Source: CAZLMG01 sp964560765
Lineage (GTDB): Bacteria; Bdellovibrionota_B; Oligoflexia; Oligoflexales; CAZLMG01
Reading direction: 5' to 3'
DNA length: 48,773 bases
Assembly (NCBI GenBank): GCA_964560765.1
Contig: CAZLMG010000032.1
Location: 1 to 48,773 of the forward strand
Both the position numbers and the translations under genes were made by a program. The notes beneath the pieces were generated by a model that did no database searches, had not been told where the DNA came from, and worked only from the letters and a program-made list of their open reading frames with translations. Each line of letters starts with the position of its first letter. The stretch's first letter is position 1. Below are positions 26,883-35,372 of this stretch, piece by piece.

Positions 26883-27199
26883 TTCAGTTCCGCGTGACTC
26901 TGCCTTTCCTCACTGCGAAGCCCGTGCAAACTGACAACTTATCAATACCATTGATAAAGTTAGCACGGAGTGGTGCTTACGCCTCGTACACAGACCATTG
27001 ATTGCTTGCACGCAAAGTCAATAATGTCAGTAGCTTAGGTGAGATAACGGCGTGAAAATTCGAATCGTTGAAATCAGCGGCAGCTTTCCTGGCCACACGC
27101 CGAGAATTGACATGTTTTGGCAGCGCCTTTGCTCAAGAATGGAATCGGCCTTACCGATCAATCGCTGGGTCGTAGTTCAACACAAAAAGGTGGTGATTT
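26883..27199. other. divergent intergenic region, only a dyad seen
   Basis: 317 bp between the divergent genes at 26882 and 27200. The dyad at 26936-26961 is the only clear element. A frame from 27052 has no good ribosome site and overlaps the better-supported small lipoprotein gene. Confidence 0.45.
26936..26961. promoter_or_regulatory. inverted repeat, probable operator
   Basis: TTATCAAT (26939-26946), three bases, then ATTGATAA (26950-26957) is a perfect dyad. With one extra base on the right arm it extends to AACT...AGTT. It lies about 55 bp upstream of the minus-strand gene start at 26882 and so is well placed to control the unknown two-gene unit. Confidence 0.45.
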
Positions 27200-27370
27200 A
27201 TGCGTTGGTTTTGGTGCATGTGCCTTATCGGGTTGGCGATATCCTGCGCCGATGGAGGCGGCAAACGCTCTGCGCCGATAGGCGCAGCTTCTAACTTGGA
27301 AAATTTCGACATCGACGTCAAAAATGACCCGGCTGTCTTACTGACTTTTGCCCTCATCCTCGGCGATTAA
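27200..27370 (+). CDS. very small predicted lipoprotein
   Basis: 56 residues from ATG 27200, with AAGGTGG 6 nt upstream. The sequence MRWFWCMCLIGLAISC carries a lipobox AISC (Cys16), followed by a 40-residue mature peptide ending in LTFALILGD. The ribosome site and lipobox together make it a likely real gene despite its length. It ends 11 bp before the probable true stop of the convergent Cys-rich gene. Confidence 0.65.
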   Translation: MRWFWCMCLIGLAISCADGGGKRSAPIGAASNLENFDIDVKNDPAVLLTFALILGD

Positions 27371-27381
27371 CCAAACCATCC

Positions 27382-28505
27382 CTAAATTGCTGGTGTCGAT
27401 GTTGGTGTCGGCGATGATGTTGGTGTCGGCGTCGATGTTGGTGTCGGCGTCGATGTTGGTGTCGGCGATGATGTTGGTGTCGGCGATGATGTTGGTGTCG
27501 GCGNNNNNNNNNNNNNNNNNNNNNNNNNNNNNNNNNNNNNNNNNNNNNNNNNNNNNNNNNNNNNNNNNNNNNNNNNNNNNNNNNNNNNNNNNNNNNNNNN
27601 NNNGATGTTGGTGTCGGCGATGATGTTGGTGTCGGCGATGATGTTGGTGTCGGCGTCGGAGTTGAAGTCGGCGACCTATACGAGCAGCACTTTCCCGCCG
27701 CGCGATCACAACAATAACTTCCAGAAGCACATGTATTAGGACCACAGGTATCCGGAGGGAGGCAGATTGCTCGCCCCGTTTCATCAGTCGTGGACGCATA
27801 TCCAGGGGGGCAACACTGTGCTATCGACGGCGTCCCACCAATTAGACAACTCGTACCTTGGTTGCAGCAAGAAGTTTCTGGCTGCAGCGCATTGCAGTTT
27901 CCCGACGTCGAACAGCAGAACTGGGGAGCATTGCATCGGCCTGGGCCTGGCGGTGCTTGGCAAGATCCATACTTCTCTCCCGCCTTCAGACTACAAGTTT
28001 GCCCTTTAGCGCAGCAGGATAGCCCCATCGCCGTCCGGCATGGAGCTTGGCCGTCAGGGCAGAGACCGGCCTGACACTCCCCATTCACGCAACTTTCTGT
28101 TGCATTGCAGCAGTGATTGCCACATTGCATAGAAGCCCGCGGACACTTCACCGTCGCATCGACGCAACCGATGATCGTCGCGGTTCCCACCCTCCGCACC
28201 GAACAGGAAAAACCTTCGGAACAGCAGCGTTGCGCTCCATTGAAGTCGGTCCCACAATCCACCGCACCAGACTTAGCGCAATCTTCAAAATCAGCCCCTG
28301 AACAGCCAATAATGCTACCTGCCGCATCGGTTGCGCACTGACTATTCGCAGCACAACAGGCCAATGTTTCCCCTGCCGCATTGCGACAGGCACTCTGAGA
28401 AGAGTCGCAAGTCATTCCAGCAGCGAATAGGCTGGCTGCGTGCATCATTGCCCAGAGGATGATGGGACTGAGTATCGGCAAATGGCGAACAAGTGACCAG
28501 CTCAA
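27382..28505 (-). CDS. exported Cys-rich protein with Pro/Thr/Ser repeat tail
   Basis: TTG start at 28505 with AGGAG 6 nt upstream. A signal peptide (LSPIILWAMMHAASLFAAG) is followed by about 250 residues with roughly 40 cysteines, many as CC pairs (LACCAANSQC, QRCCSEGFSC, NHCCNATESC, SCCAKGQTC, QFCCSTSGNC, YCCDRAAGKCC), resembling granulin/EGF-like extracellular modules. The C-terminus is a repeat of SPTPTS from an 18-bp unit that runs into a 100-N gap (27504-27603). Because the gap length is a placeholder, the literal frame across it is wrong. The repeat frame (SPTPTS...STPAI) ends at a TAG at 27382-27384, which I take as the true end. It is probably displayed on the cell surface or secreted. 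Confidence 0.75.
27385..27664. repeat. 18-bp coding tandem repeat (SPTPTS/STPTPT), collapsed by assembly gap
   Basis: Copies of an 18-bp unit (plus strand GATGTTGGTGTCGGCGAT or with GTC) lie on both sides of 100 N at 27504-27603. They encode a Pro/Thr/Ser tail on the minus strand. The copy number is unresolved. Confidence 0.92.
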
Positions 28506-28670
28506 GCAGAACTCCTAGGGGGCAAATCAAATTTGGAATTGTCGCTTCTTGTATAGCAATTATCGCGTTGCATGTCCACGTTGCAACGAAGTAAAAGGTC
28601 GCGACAGCAGCGCCAACGCAGGCGTTACGCAAGCAGCATGGTTCACAGCGTCAAGCTGCAGGAGGTAAAC

Positions 28671-28985
28671 ATGACGACAAAATTACCAAGGCACTACACC
28701 CCTCAGGATCGAAGGATTATCGAGTTGGGCTTCATTCCCGATGATATGAATCAGCGCTGGGAATTCAGATGGGAGGCGCCGCATCTGCTCCTCATTCGGT
28801 CTTGGTCCGGCGAGACCATATACAAAGCGAAATTTCACCCGGCAAGCGATGGTGGAATTGACTTGGAGTCCGTTGAAGTAACTGATTTCGCGCTGCAAGG
28901 CGCGGAGGTCAGTGAAACTGCTTTCGACCAACACGTCACCAACTGCATTGCCATCATTGACCAGGTTCTACTGGGTCATTTCTGA
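28671..28985 (+). CDS. small protein, unknown function, probably cytoplasmic
   Basis: 104 residues from ATG 28671, which follows a perfect AGGAGG at a 5-nt distance. There is no signal peptide or membrane segment. The sequence (RRIIELGFIPDDMNQRWEFRWEAPHLLLIRSW) looks like a compact alpha/beta fold. I do not recognise the family. It overlaps the convergent kinase-like gene by 10 bp. Confidence 0.75.
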   Translation: MTTKLPRHYTPQDRRIIELGFIPDDMNQRWEFRWEAPHLLLIRSWSGETIYKAKFHPASDGGIDLESVEVTDFALQGAEVSETAFDQHVTNCIAIIDQVLLGHF

Positions 28986-30661
28986 TTTAACTGCGCAAGA
29001 GCTTCTTCAATGGTCCTGCTGCGCCCCTCCGAATTAAGCGGGGCCCCTTTGCCGGCATTCCACCATCGCAAATAGCGCTCGAAACCACCCATATCTATCG
29101 TGTAGCCAAACGGGCGATAGCCCAGCCTCGGACCACAATCGATGAGTATCCACTCCGTGCCACTCCACCACAAGTTTTCAGCTTTAATATCAAGCCCAAT
29201 TCCACGCTCTTGCGCATATCTTACCGCCCCATCGTACAGGCGACGCAAGGCCAAAAGTTGTTCGGGGCTGAGATGATCCATGGCGTGCCCAAAACTACGG
29301 GCGTCATAGAATTGTTTCTTGAGGTAGACGCCGTTTGGACCAGCCTCATGGATGGTATCACCGCGAATGCCATATCGGTCATAGTGCCTGGCAAGATCCC
29401 GATTGACAAAATACTCCACCTGCAACGCTGGCGCCTTCTTCGGTGACATGGCGAATTTGTACACTGCACCGTCCATCCCCAGCATGACAACGCCATTGCT
29501 ACCAACGCCAAGCTGTTTTGCGAACTTTAGGGAACGATTCCACCTCACATCGCCATCATCCCGAAAGTAAATACCCAATTCTTGGAAACTCTGAATATAC
29601 CTGGGGTCGATCTCCTGGTGCGATCGATACCCTGCCGCATGATAGAATTTGAGCATACTGACAAGATTGAAGGCCGCTGGTTTTGTGGCGTGATCGGCAT
29701 TAGTAGCGACGGGATGATTCACTGGCTCGTATGCGGACTCTCCAATAAAATTCTCGAGGCCGCGCATCATTGCATCGCGGCGATTTTTTAGAATAAGACT
29801 CAGTCTCTCTGAGTCCGATGGCTGACTGTAGTGGGCCTGCTCGACGGCGGCATCAAGCACGGCATCCGTCAAATACGTGAATCTTTTTAAGAGATCACGT
29901 GCGTCCTCAATCGATAGACGCTGACGCCACGGATGCCCCTCCGGCAGCCAATCCACGCGGTAACTACCGACGATCTGCTCGAGGCTTAGGTCCCCCTCGA
30001 TGGCTCCGATGGCCTGGCTCACAACTACGCCCGGCTTGTGCTCACCCTGCGCCCTCGCCCCAAGGGTGCCACCAAAGTCAAACATCGCAAATTGACCCTG
30101 CCCCAAGTCGAAATTGTTAGGTCCAACTCGCAATCGATCCCAGTCTTTGAGAAAGGCCGCAAAGTACCGCAGCTGACGAAACTCTCGATCACGAAATCCG
30201 CTGACCAAAGTTGATGTCTTGAGGTTTGACCCCAAAGATGCAGTGGCCGATGCGCGAATCTTGCCTTTAGCGAGAACAACTGACTTTGCGGCTCTGTAGC
30301 CAAGGTAGCGATAGATGATGGAAGAAACGACCTCGGCTCCCGTCTGCAGTTCTGGATGCACTGGATCTAACTTGACCAGCCAGCGCACGCCAGACTCATC
30401 GACATACCATCGTGCGCCAGTCGAGCCGTGCCCAGCAGGCTCGACAAAGCTCAGTCTGCCATGCGGGCCCCGCGGTTTGGTCAGGGCGAAGTTCCTGTCA
30501 AAATACTCCTGAACATCCAGCGCAACGCAATCGTTGGCCGTAGCTGCTATGGGATACAGTACACAGAAAAGAAGGGCGATGATCCCGATCCTAGTGGCAC
30601 AGCGTAGTGCAATTCTCCAAATGGGAGTTAACGAAGATCTGCCGTTGAGTGTGCTTGCCAT
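28976..30661 (-). CDS. exported protein with atypical-kinase-like N-domain and Hanks-type kinase-like C-domain
   Basis: 561 residues with a signal peptide (IGIIALLFCVLYPIAATA, cut near residue 42). Residues about 60-320 form a domain shared with the upstream gene: WLVK (Lys97), a following Glu110, LKDWDRLRVGPNN (Asp173/Asp175, Asn182/183) and MFDFGGT (Asp195). This is the K/E/D/N/DFG set of an atypical (HipA-, Fam20- or PI3/4K-like) kinase. Residues about 375-525 form a second kinase-like domain: Gly loop GVGSNG (385-390), VYKFA (Lys402), Glu416, LDIKAEN (Asp491, Asn495, in place of HRDLKxxN) and IDCG (Asp508, DFG variant). Export suggests a target outside the cell or in the periplasm. It is the last gene of the operon from 35372. 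Activity is inferred from motifs only. Confidence 0.75.
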   Translation of the reverse strand: MASTLNGRSSLTPIWRIALRCATRIGIIALLFCVLYPIAATANDCVALDVQEYFDRNFALTKPRGPHGRLSFVEPAGHGSTGARWYVDESGVRWLVKLDPVHPELQTGAEVVSSIIYRYLGYRAAKSVVLAKGKIRASATASLGSNLKTSTLVSGFRDREFRQLRYFAAFLKDWDRLRVGPNNFDLGQGQFAMFDFGGTLGARAQGEHKPGVVVSQAIGAIEGDLSLEQIVGSYRVDWLPEGHPWRQRLSIEDARDLLKRFTYLTDAVLDAAVEQAHYSQPSDSERLSLILKNRRDAMMRGLENFIGESAYEPVNHPVATNADHATKPAAFNLVSMLKFYHAAGYRSHQEIDPRYIQSFQELGIYFRDDGDVRWNRSLKFAKQLGVGSNGVVMLGMDGAVYKFAMSPKKAPALQVEYFVNRDLARHYDRYGIRGDTIHEAGPNGVYLKKQFYDARSFGHAMDHLSPEQLLALRRLYDGAVRYAQERGIGLDIKAENLWWSGTEWILIDCGPRLGYRPFGYTIDMGGFERYLRWWNAGKGAPLNSEGRSRTIEEALAQLNQK

Positions 30662-30716
30662 CTACCTATGCCCCAGGAAATGCTGTGGTTCCTACGAAAG
30701 TCCCCATTCCCATCAG

Positions 30717-32381
30717 TCAATGGAAAAGGTCGATGGTCTCGATAAAGACCGTATGGCCTTTATATTGCTGTGTCCTATAGCCTCTTCCGCGCTGACTGAG
30801 ATTTCGCTGAAGCAAAACCTCCTGCTCAGAACCTACAAGGCTGCTGTAGAACCCTCCCGCTTTGGCAGCGGCAGGGAGATAGGCTCCTTTGACTCCTGGC
30901 CCCATGACGCGCAGCTCCGTGAGTATCAATGTGGGCTGCTGGTTACTGTACTTGGTCAGGCCGTAATCAATGAATTTGTAGGCGACGTCTTGCTTGATCG
31001 ACGTTGGGAGATAGACAGGTTCATACGTAGCTTCACCATTGCCCATGGGGGCTACACCTCGAATCGTCGCCTTGCCACGGAACAGTATCAGGCCTATGGG
31101 CAAGTCTCCACCCCGAGCAATCACGGAGTCGAGGTGTCGAATGGCGTTTTCCGCATGGCTTCTCATATCTTGAGAGATCGTATATTTGTTGCCCGACACA
31201 TCGATATAGGCGTTCTTTCCATGGAGAATTGGCGGGAGCATTTGCCAAAGCTTGCCATTAATTTGTTGTCTGAGCACATCGAATGTGGACCCTGGCAAGC
31301 TAGAGAACTTGCCACCTTGGATTTGATTCGCCTCGCTCACCGTCCACTGAAAAGGAGTCACATGAGCTGTTGGATAGGATGAAACTGACGCCCCGAACTT
31401 TCCTGGACTGAACGGACCGGGCGGTAACTCGATCGCCGAGCTAGGGTTTGGTGCGCCTTTGCTGGTGGCGACCGGATGATAATCACCTGCCGCCTCAACT
31501 TCCTCTTTTAGACCCCTCAACATCGAATCTCGGCGCTTTTTCAAAGCGCGCTTCATGTAGGTTGCATCCGAAGGATTGCTGTATTCCGCTAGTTCAACAA
31601 TCTGGTCGATAGCAGCATCCGTCAAATAGCTCAGCCGACGAGCCACCGATTGCATGTCAGAAACCGACATCGCCTGGCGCCACGGATGATTTGCTGGTAG
31701 CCAGTTAACCCGGTAGCCATCAATGATCTGTCGATAGCTATGGTCGGCTTCAAATGCACCTATGGCATCGCTATGTGTCTCACCGGGTTTTGAGGCACCG
31801 CCGGCGCGTGATCCAAGCGTGCCTCCGAAGTCAAAAAGAGCGTACTTTCCATGGCCGAGATCGGCATTGTTAGGACCATCACGTAGGCGATCCCAATCTT
31901 TGAGATAAGCTGCAAAGGCGTGCAGCTGCCGGAAGTACTTGTCGCCCTGAATCGATTGCAGGTTGGTCGTCTTGATATGAGAGCCGAGAGACTTAATGGC
32001 CGCGTAGCGAACACCCTCGTGGGTGATAATGGCTACTTCTGTTGCTGAATAGCCCAAATAGCGGTAAATCGCTGACGAAATGACCTCCGCAGAGGTCTGT
32101 AGCTCTTTGCGACCAGCATCTGGCTTCAGCAGCCAGTACTGCCCCGCCTGATCCTTCATCCACTTGCCGCCCTGGCTGCCACCTGCCTGCTTGCTTGATG
32201 GCTCGAGATATCCGCTGGGTCCGCGAACTTTAATTTGACTTGTATGGTTCGAGAAATATTCGTCTGCTTCCAATGCGCTGCAACCATATACAGCCGCATT
32301 AGCTCGAAACGCACCGAACCCACCTGGTACGAGTAAGGCGACCGTTAGCAACAAGGTATTCAGGGCTGAATGCCGTAACAT
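30717..32381 (-). CDS. exported protein with atypical-kinase-like N-domain and ADP-ribosyltransferase-like C-domain
   Basis: 554 residues from ATG 32381 (GGAGG 8 nt upstream; a start at 32396 is less likely). The signal peptide is followed by the same N-terminal kinase-like domain as the protein at 28976-30661, with long identical stretches (AYLKDWDRLRDGPNN, FDFGGTLGSRAGG, YRVNWLPANHPWRQ). Residues about 425-530 carry the signature of arginine-type mono-ADP-ribosyltransferases: LFRG (Arg435), PTS (Thr460/Ser461, STS-like) and GSEQEVLL (Glu519-x-Glu521, the ExE motif). It therefore looks like a toxin or effector ADP-ribosylating a protein target. It follows the pilin-RCC1 gene by 31 bp and precedes the double-kinase gene by 55 bp. 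No immunity gene is evident. Confidence 0.78.
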   Translation of the reverse strand: MLRHSALNTLLLTVALLVPGGFGAFRANAAVYGCSALEADEYFSNHTSQIKVRGPSGYLEPSSKQAGGSQGGKWMKDQAGQYWLLKPDAGRKELQTSAEVISSAIYRYLGYSATEVAIITHEGVRYAAIKSLGSHIKTTNLQSIQGDKYFRQLHAFAAYLKDWDRLRDGPNNADLGHGKYALFDFGGTLGSRAGGASKPGETHSDAIGAFEADHSYRQIIDGYRVNWLPANHPWRQAMSVSDMQSVARRLSYLTDAAIDQIVELAEYSNPSDATYMKRALKKRRDSMLRGLKEEVEAAGDYHPVATSKGAPNPSSAIELPPGPFSPGKFGASVSSYPTAHVTPFQWTVSEANQIQGGKFSSLPGSTFDVLRQQINGKLWQMLPPILHGKNAYIDVSGNKYTISQDMRSHAENAIRHLDSVIARGGDLPIGLILFRGKATIRGVAPMGNGEATYEPVYLPTSIKQDVAYKFIDYGLTKYSNQQPTLILTELRVMGPGVKGAYLPAAAKAGGFYSSLVGSEQEVLLQRNLSQRGRGYRTQQYKGHTVFIETIDLFH

Positions 32382-32412
32382 TTCCCAATCCTCCATTGAA
32401 AATCTGCAAGTA

Positions 32413-34182
32413 CTAATGTGTGCCGCAACCGGCTCTGGGAATAGACAAGGCTGACGCGGACGACGTCACACACTGGCAGCCTTCAGCTGCCGTGCAGCCA
32501 ATCGTTTGCCATTTGTCTCGTTGTTCTAAAAAGTCTGAAGATGATTGCAATTGACTGGGATGCCCGGTCTTGTAAGCACTCAGGCTTCCTCGACACCGCC
32601 AAGAGTTGTTGCCAAAATCAGCGCACTCGATCCATCCCGAGTAATCGTAGTTGTCGAGCAAGCGAAACGCTGCGACAACCGGCTGCCCTGAATTTTTCGC
32701 GATAGCCGTATCCAAGGAGTACACCGCTCCCGTCGCATCATAGCGAAAGCAGATCACATCACCCTGATACAACGCACAGTTGCCATGCAGCACCACACCG
32801 CCCTGCGATGTCGGAGTGGATACGAAGCCACTGATCGGTCGAGGCAGTCCCGCAATCTTTCGCACCACACCAGAACCTATTGGAAACCCTTGGCGGAAAA
32901 AGGAATCGTGATCTTTGCTGTAGCGATCACCCCAGCACCACACATCACCGCCCGCCAATGCACACACGTGCCATGACTCCTCACCAGACTGCGCCGTGAC
33001 GATATCGGTGACTGCTCCCGACGGCAGTCCGAGAACGGGGATCGCATAGTTGAACTTGTTAACACCGTATGTCGGGTGCGAATTGGTGTTCACGGCTTCG
33101 TTATTGCCAAGTTGCTGCTCTTCGTTGCTGCCCCAACAGAAAACATCACCACCTGCCAGGGCACAGCTGAAGTTTGCGCCCGTCACCAGCTTTGTGACCT
33201 GGCGACCCAGCGGAATGCCAGCAACAAAGTGCTTTGGCGTGCCGGAGGACTCCGGCCTATCACCGCTGTATTGGTTATTACCGAGTTTGCCGTCTACATT
33301 TGATCCCCAACATTTGACTCGTCCATCGACGATGACACAGGCATGACTTGGCCCTAAGCTAAAGTCTGTCGGCACCCCTTCGAGATCCTCGACGACCAGT
33401 GGCTTATCTGAATACGTCTGAAATCCAGAACCTTTGAGTGGTCGAGACGAAAGATTTCCTAAGTGGTTGTGCGGACCATTGAGGCCCCAGCACTTTAGTT
33501 CGCTGCCCTGAATCGCACAGGTTCGCACCGTGCGCGCCTTAATCAAAGTCACGCCGCTAGACATGCCTGTCACGACATGAGGACAATATCCAGGATCAGA
33601 AGAAGACGAAGTCGTATCCGGTAGATTCTCGACTCCCATCGACCCCTGAACATTTGTGCGCCAACACACGGCCGCAGAGTCCGCAATGCCGCAACCATGC
33701 ACATTGCCAAATGTCGGCATGGATATCGCTGCCAGCGGGCGACTCGAGCAAAGCATAGGTACCCCGCGGTTCATGGGTTGCCACTCTTGCGAACCATTCG
33801 CTAGCGTTGCCTTGTATTCCAACAGCAAACGATTCGTGCCAATGCCAGTCCCGCACTTGGCGCGCACATTCCAATTGGCGATCTTTGAGTAGGGCGTCGA
33901 TCCGCTCAGCAATTCGGCGCCTGTACAGCTCTTGGCTTCAACAACGGCTTGAAGGTCGGTGCTGCACTCTGGCGCCTGCACTGTGGCCGCACAATCTAAA
34001 TTCTGCCGCAGGTAGTGCGCCACATCGCGCACGGCACCTACCTCCTCCGTCATGCCCGTTATCCGCTTCGCAGAGAGATGCACTCTTGCCGTGAGGGCGA
34101 CGAATGTGGCAAGTAACGCCGTTGCCGTCACCACACCGACCATGCTCATGCCACGGTTGGAATTGTTCGTTAAGAGAACCAT
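32413..34182 (-). CDS. pilin-like protein fused to seven-blade RCC1-type propeller
   Basis: 589 residues. A class III pilin signal opens the protein: leader MVLLTNNSNRG, then MSMVGVVTATALLATFVALTARV, again lacking Glu5. A short pilin-type domain follows (DCAATVQAPEC, IANWNVRAKC), related to the pilin-like protein at 9748-10251. From about residue 150 there are seven blades, most with a paired cysteine: RTCAIQGSELKCWG, HACVIVDGRVKCWGSN, FSCALAGGDVFCWGSN, HVCALAGGDVWCWGD and others. The start overlaps the end of the TPR gene by 13 bp, with GGAGAAGAA before ATG. Expected role: a propeller adhesin or tip displayed by a pilus-like stalk. It is upstream of both effector genes. Confidence 0.8.
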   Translation of the reverse strand: MVLLTNNSNRGMSMVGVVTATALLATFVALTARVHLSAKRITGMTEEVGAVRDVAHYLRQNLDCAATVQAPECSTDLQAVVEAKSCTGAELLSGSTPYSKIANWNVRAKCGTGIGTNRLLLEYKATLANGSQEWQPMNRGVPMLCSSRPLAAISMPTFGNVHGCGIADSAAVCWRTNVQGSMGVENLPDTTSSSSDPGYCPHVVTGMSSGVTLIKARTVRTCAIQGSELKCWGLNGPHNHLGNLSSRPLKGSGFQTYSDKPLVVEDLEGVPTDFSLGPSHACVIVDGRVKCWGSNVDGKLGNNQYSGDRPESSGTPKHFVAGIPLGRQVTKLVTGANFSCALAGGDVFCWGSNEEQQLGNNEAVNTNSHPTYGVNKFNYAIPVLGLPSGAVTDIVTAQSGEESWHVCALAGGDVWCWGDRYSKDHDSFFRQGFPIGSGVVRKIAGLPRPISGFVSTPTSQGGVVLHGNCALYQGDVICFRYDATGAVYSLDTAIAKNSGQPVVAAFRLLDNYDYSGWIECADFGNNSWRCRGSLSAYKTGHPSQLQSSSDFLEQRDKWQTIGCTAAEGCQCVTSSASALSIPRAGCGTH

Positions 34183-35372
34183 TTCTTCTCCATTAGATCC
34201 GAGACCACGCCAAGTACATCAGCCTGACGCCCTGAGGTTAAGGACCACGACAAAGCACGATAGCGGCAGAGCACCTGAGCAGCGAAATCGCGGAAATTTG
34301 AGCGAGCCAGCCAACGTGCTGCGGCCGCCAAAAACAGTAGTTCCTTCTCGATACTGATAATGCCGGAAGACTGCTCCAGCATCGTTGCGACCGTGTCTAA
34401 TCGATGGTTGGAGGGGATTCCTGTGTCATAGGAGTCCTCGATCGTAGCTAAACAGCGATAGTAGACTCCAAGGCCCGAGGGGGTTAAGACACCTCTTCGA
34501 AAGTAGGTTGATACTCGAGAAATTCTTTCCGCAATTTCGCGCTCAGGCACAGAAAAGGCCAACATCTTAGCTTCACCGACAAAGGCACCCGATTGATGCT
34601 TGCCATTGGCCCCAACCATTTGCATGACTTCACGGGCATCACCACTCTGGGAAAAGCGCAGCCAGGCTTTCTCCCATTCCAGCTCCAACCGTTGATCTTC
34701 GGTGAATCCTTCTGAATGAACCAACTCCTTGATGAGGTTCTCGGCTTCTTCCCCTTGACCCGAGAGGCGCAATACTTTCACTTTGACCAAGGAGTAACCG
34801 CTCTTTTGTGCTTCGCTGCCGGCATGTTCAATCGCATGATCGACATGCCGCAGGGAAGCTTGGCCAAATCCCAGGCGCAGATTTCTTCTTGCCATGGAGA
34901 TCTCGTGAAGCGCAACCCCACCAATCGGCTCATCGCGCGTGGCAAGTTTTGCGACCAATTGATCCCACGATGCCCGCCACAAGTTGCCCTCAAAGGCAAA
35001 AACCTGCGATAAGCCCATGTGCAGCTCGCCATGCAAAAATGAGGTCTTCGAACGGCCCGGAACGATTCGCTGCAACCGCAAGCAATCTCGCCCAAGTTGC
35101 TCGAGGCGGCGGATGTCACGGTCTTGCAGTCCTCCATGATGCAGGTGATGAACCAGAGCGGAAATGGTATAGATAAACGATCGCATGAGGCTCTCTGAAT
35201 CAGCCGAATGACTGAGATCACTCAGACGCTGAAAAATGTATCGCAGCTTGGCTGGATGCCCATGATTCGCGCCATATTGCTCTAACTCGTCGCGAATCTC
35301 TTTCTTGATGTCGCTGATCCCCATGGTGGTCCAATAAGTCGTCTCGCTTTGAACATTTCTCGGTAGTCCCAT
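34170..35372 (-). CDS. TPR-like protein, paralog A
   Basis: 400 residues, no signal peptide or membrane segment, preceded by GGGAGAGGGT. It is helical throughout, in keeping with a TPR-like solenoid, and very close to the protein at 36926-38152 (identical stretches PGRSKTSFLHGELHM, GNLWRASWDQLVAKLATRDEP). No winged helix is visible, unlike the TPR regulator at 17083. It heads the operon with the pilin-RCC1 and effector genes, so it may be a scaffold, chaperone or regulator for them. The function is not established. Confidence 0.75.
   Translation of the reverse strand: MGLPRNVQSETTYWTTMGISDIKKEIRDELEQYGANHGHPAKLRYIFQRLSDLSHSADSESLMRSFIYTISALVHHLHHGGLQDRDIRRLEQLGRDCLRLQRIVPGRSKTSFLHGELHMGLSQVFAFEGNLWRASWDQLVAKLATRDEPIGGVALHEISMARRNLRLGFGQASLRHVDHAIEHAGSEAQKSGYSLVKVKVLRLSGQGEEAENLIKELVHSEGFTEDQRLELEWEKAWLRFSQSGDAREVMQMVGANGKHQSGAFVGEAKMLAFSVPEREIAERISRVSTYFRRGVLTPSGLGVYYRCLATIEDSYDTGIPSNHRLDTVATMLEQSSGIISIEKELLFLAAAARWLARSNFRDFAAQVLCRYRALSWSLTSGRQADVLGVVSDLMEKKWFS

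Noticed and set aside
30534..31382. 282-residue plus-strand open frame
   Set aside because: It lies antisense to the ART-type gene with its clear domains, has no ribosome site and no recognisable protein features.
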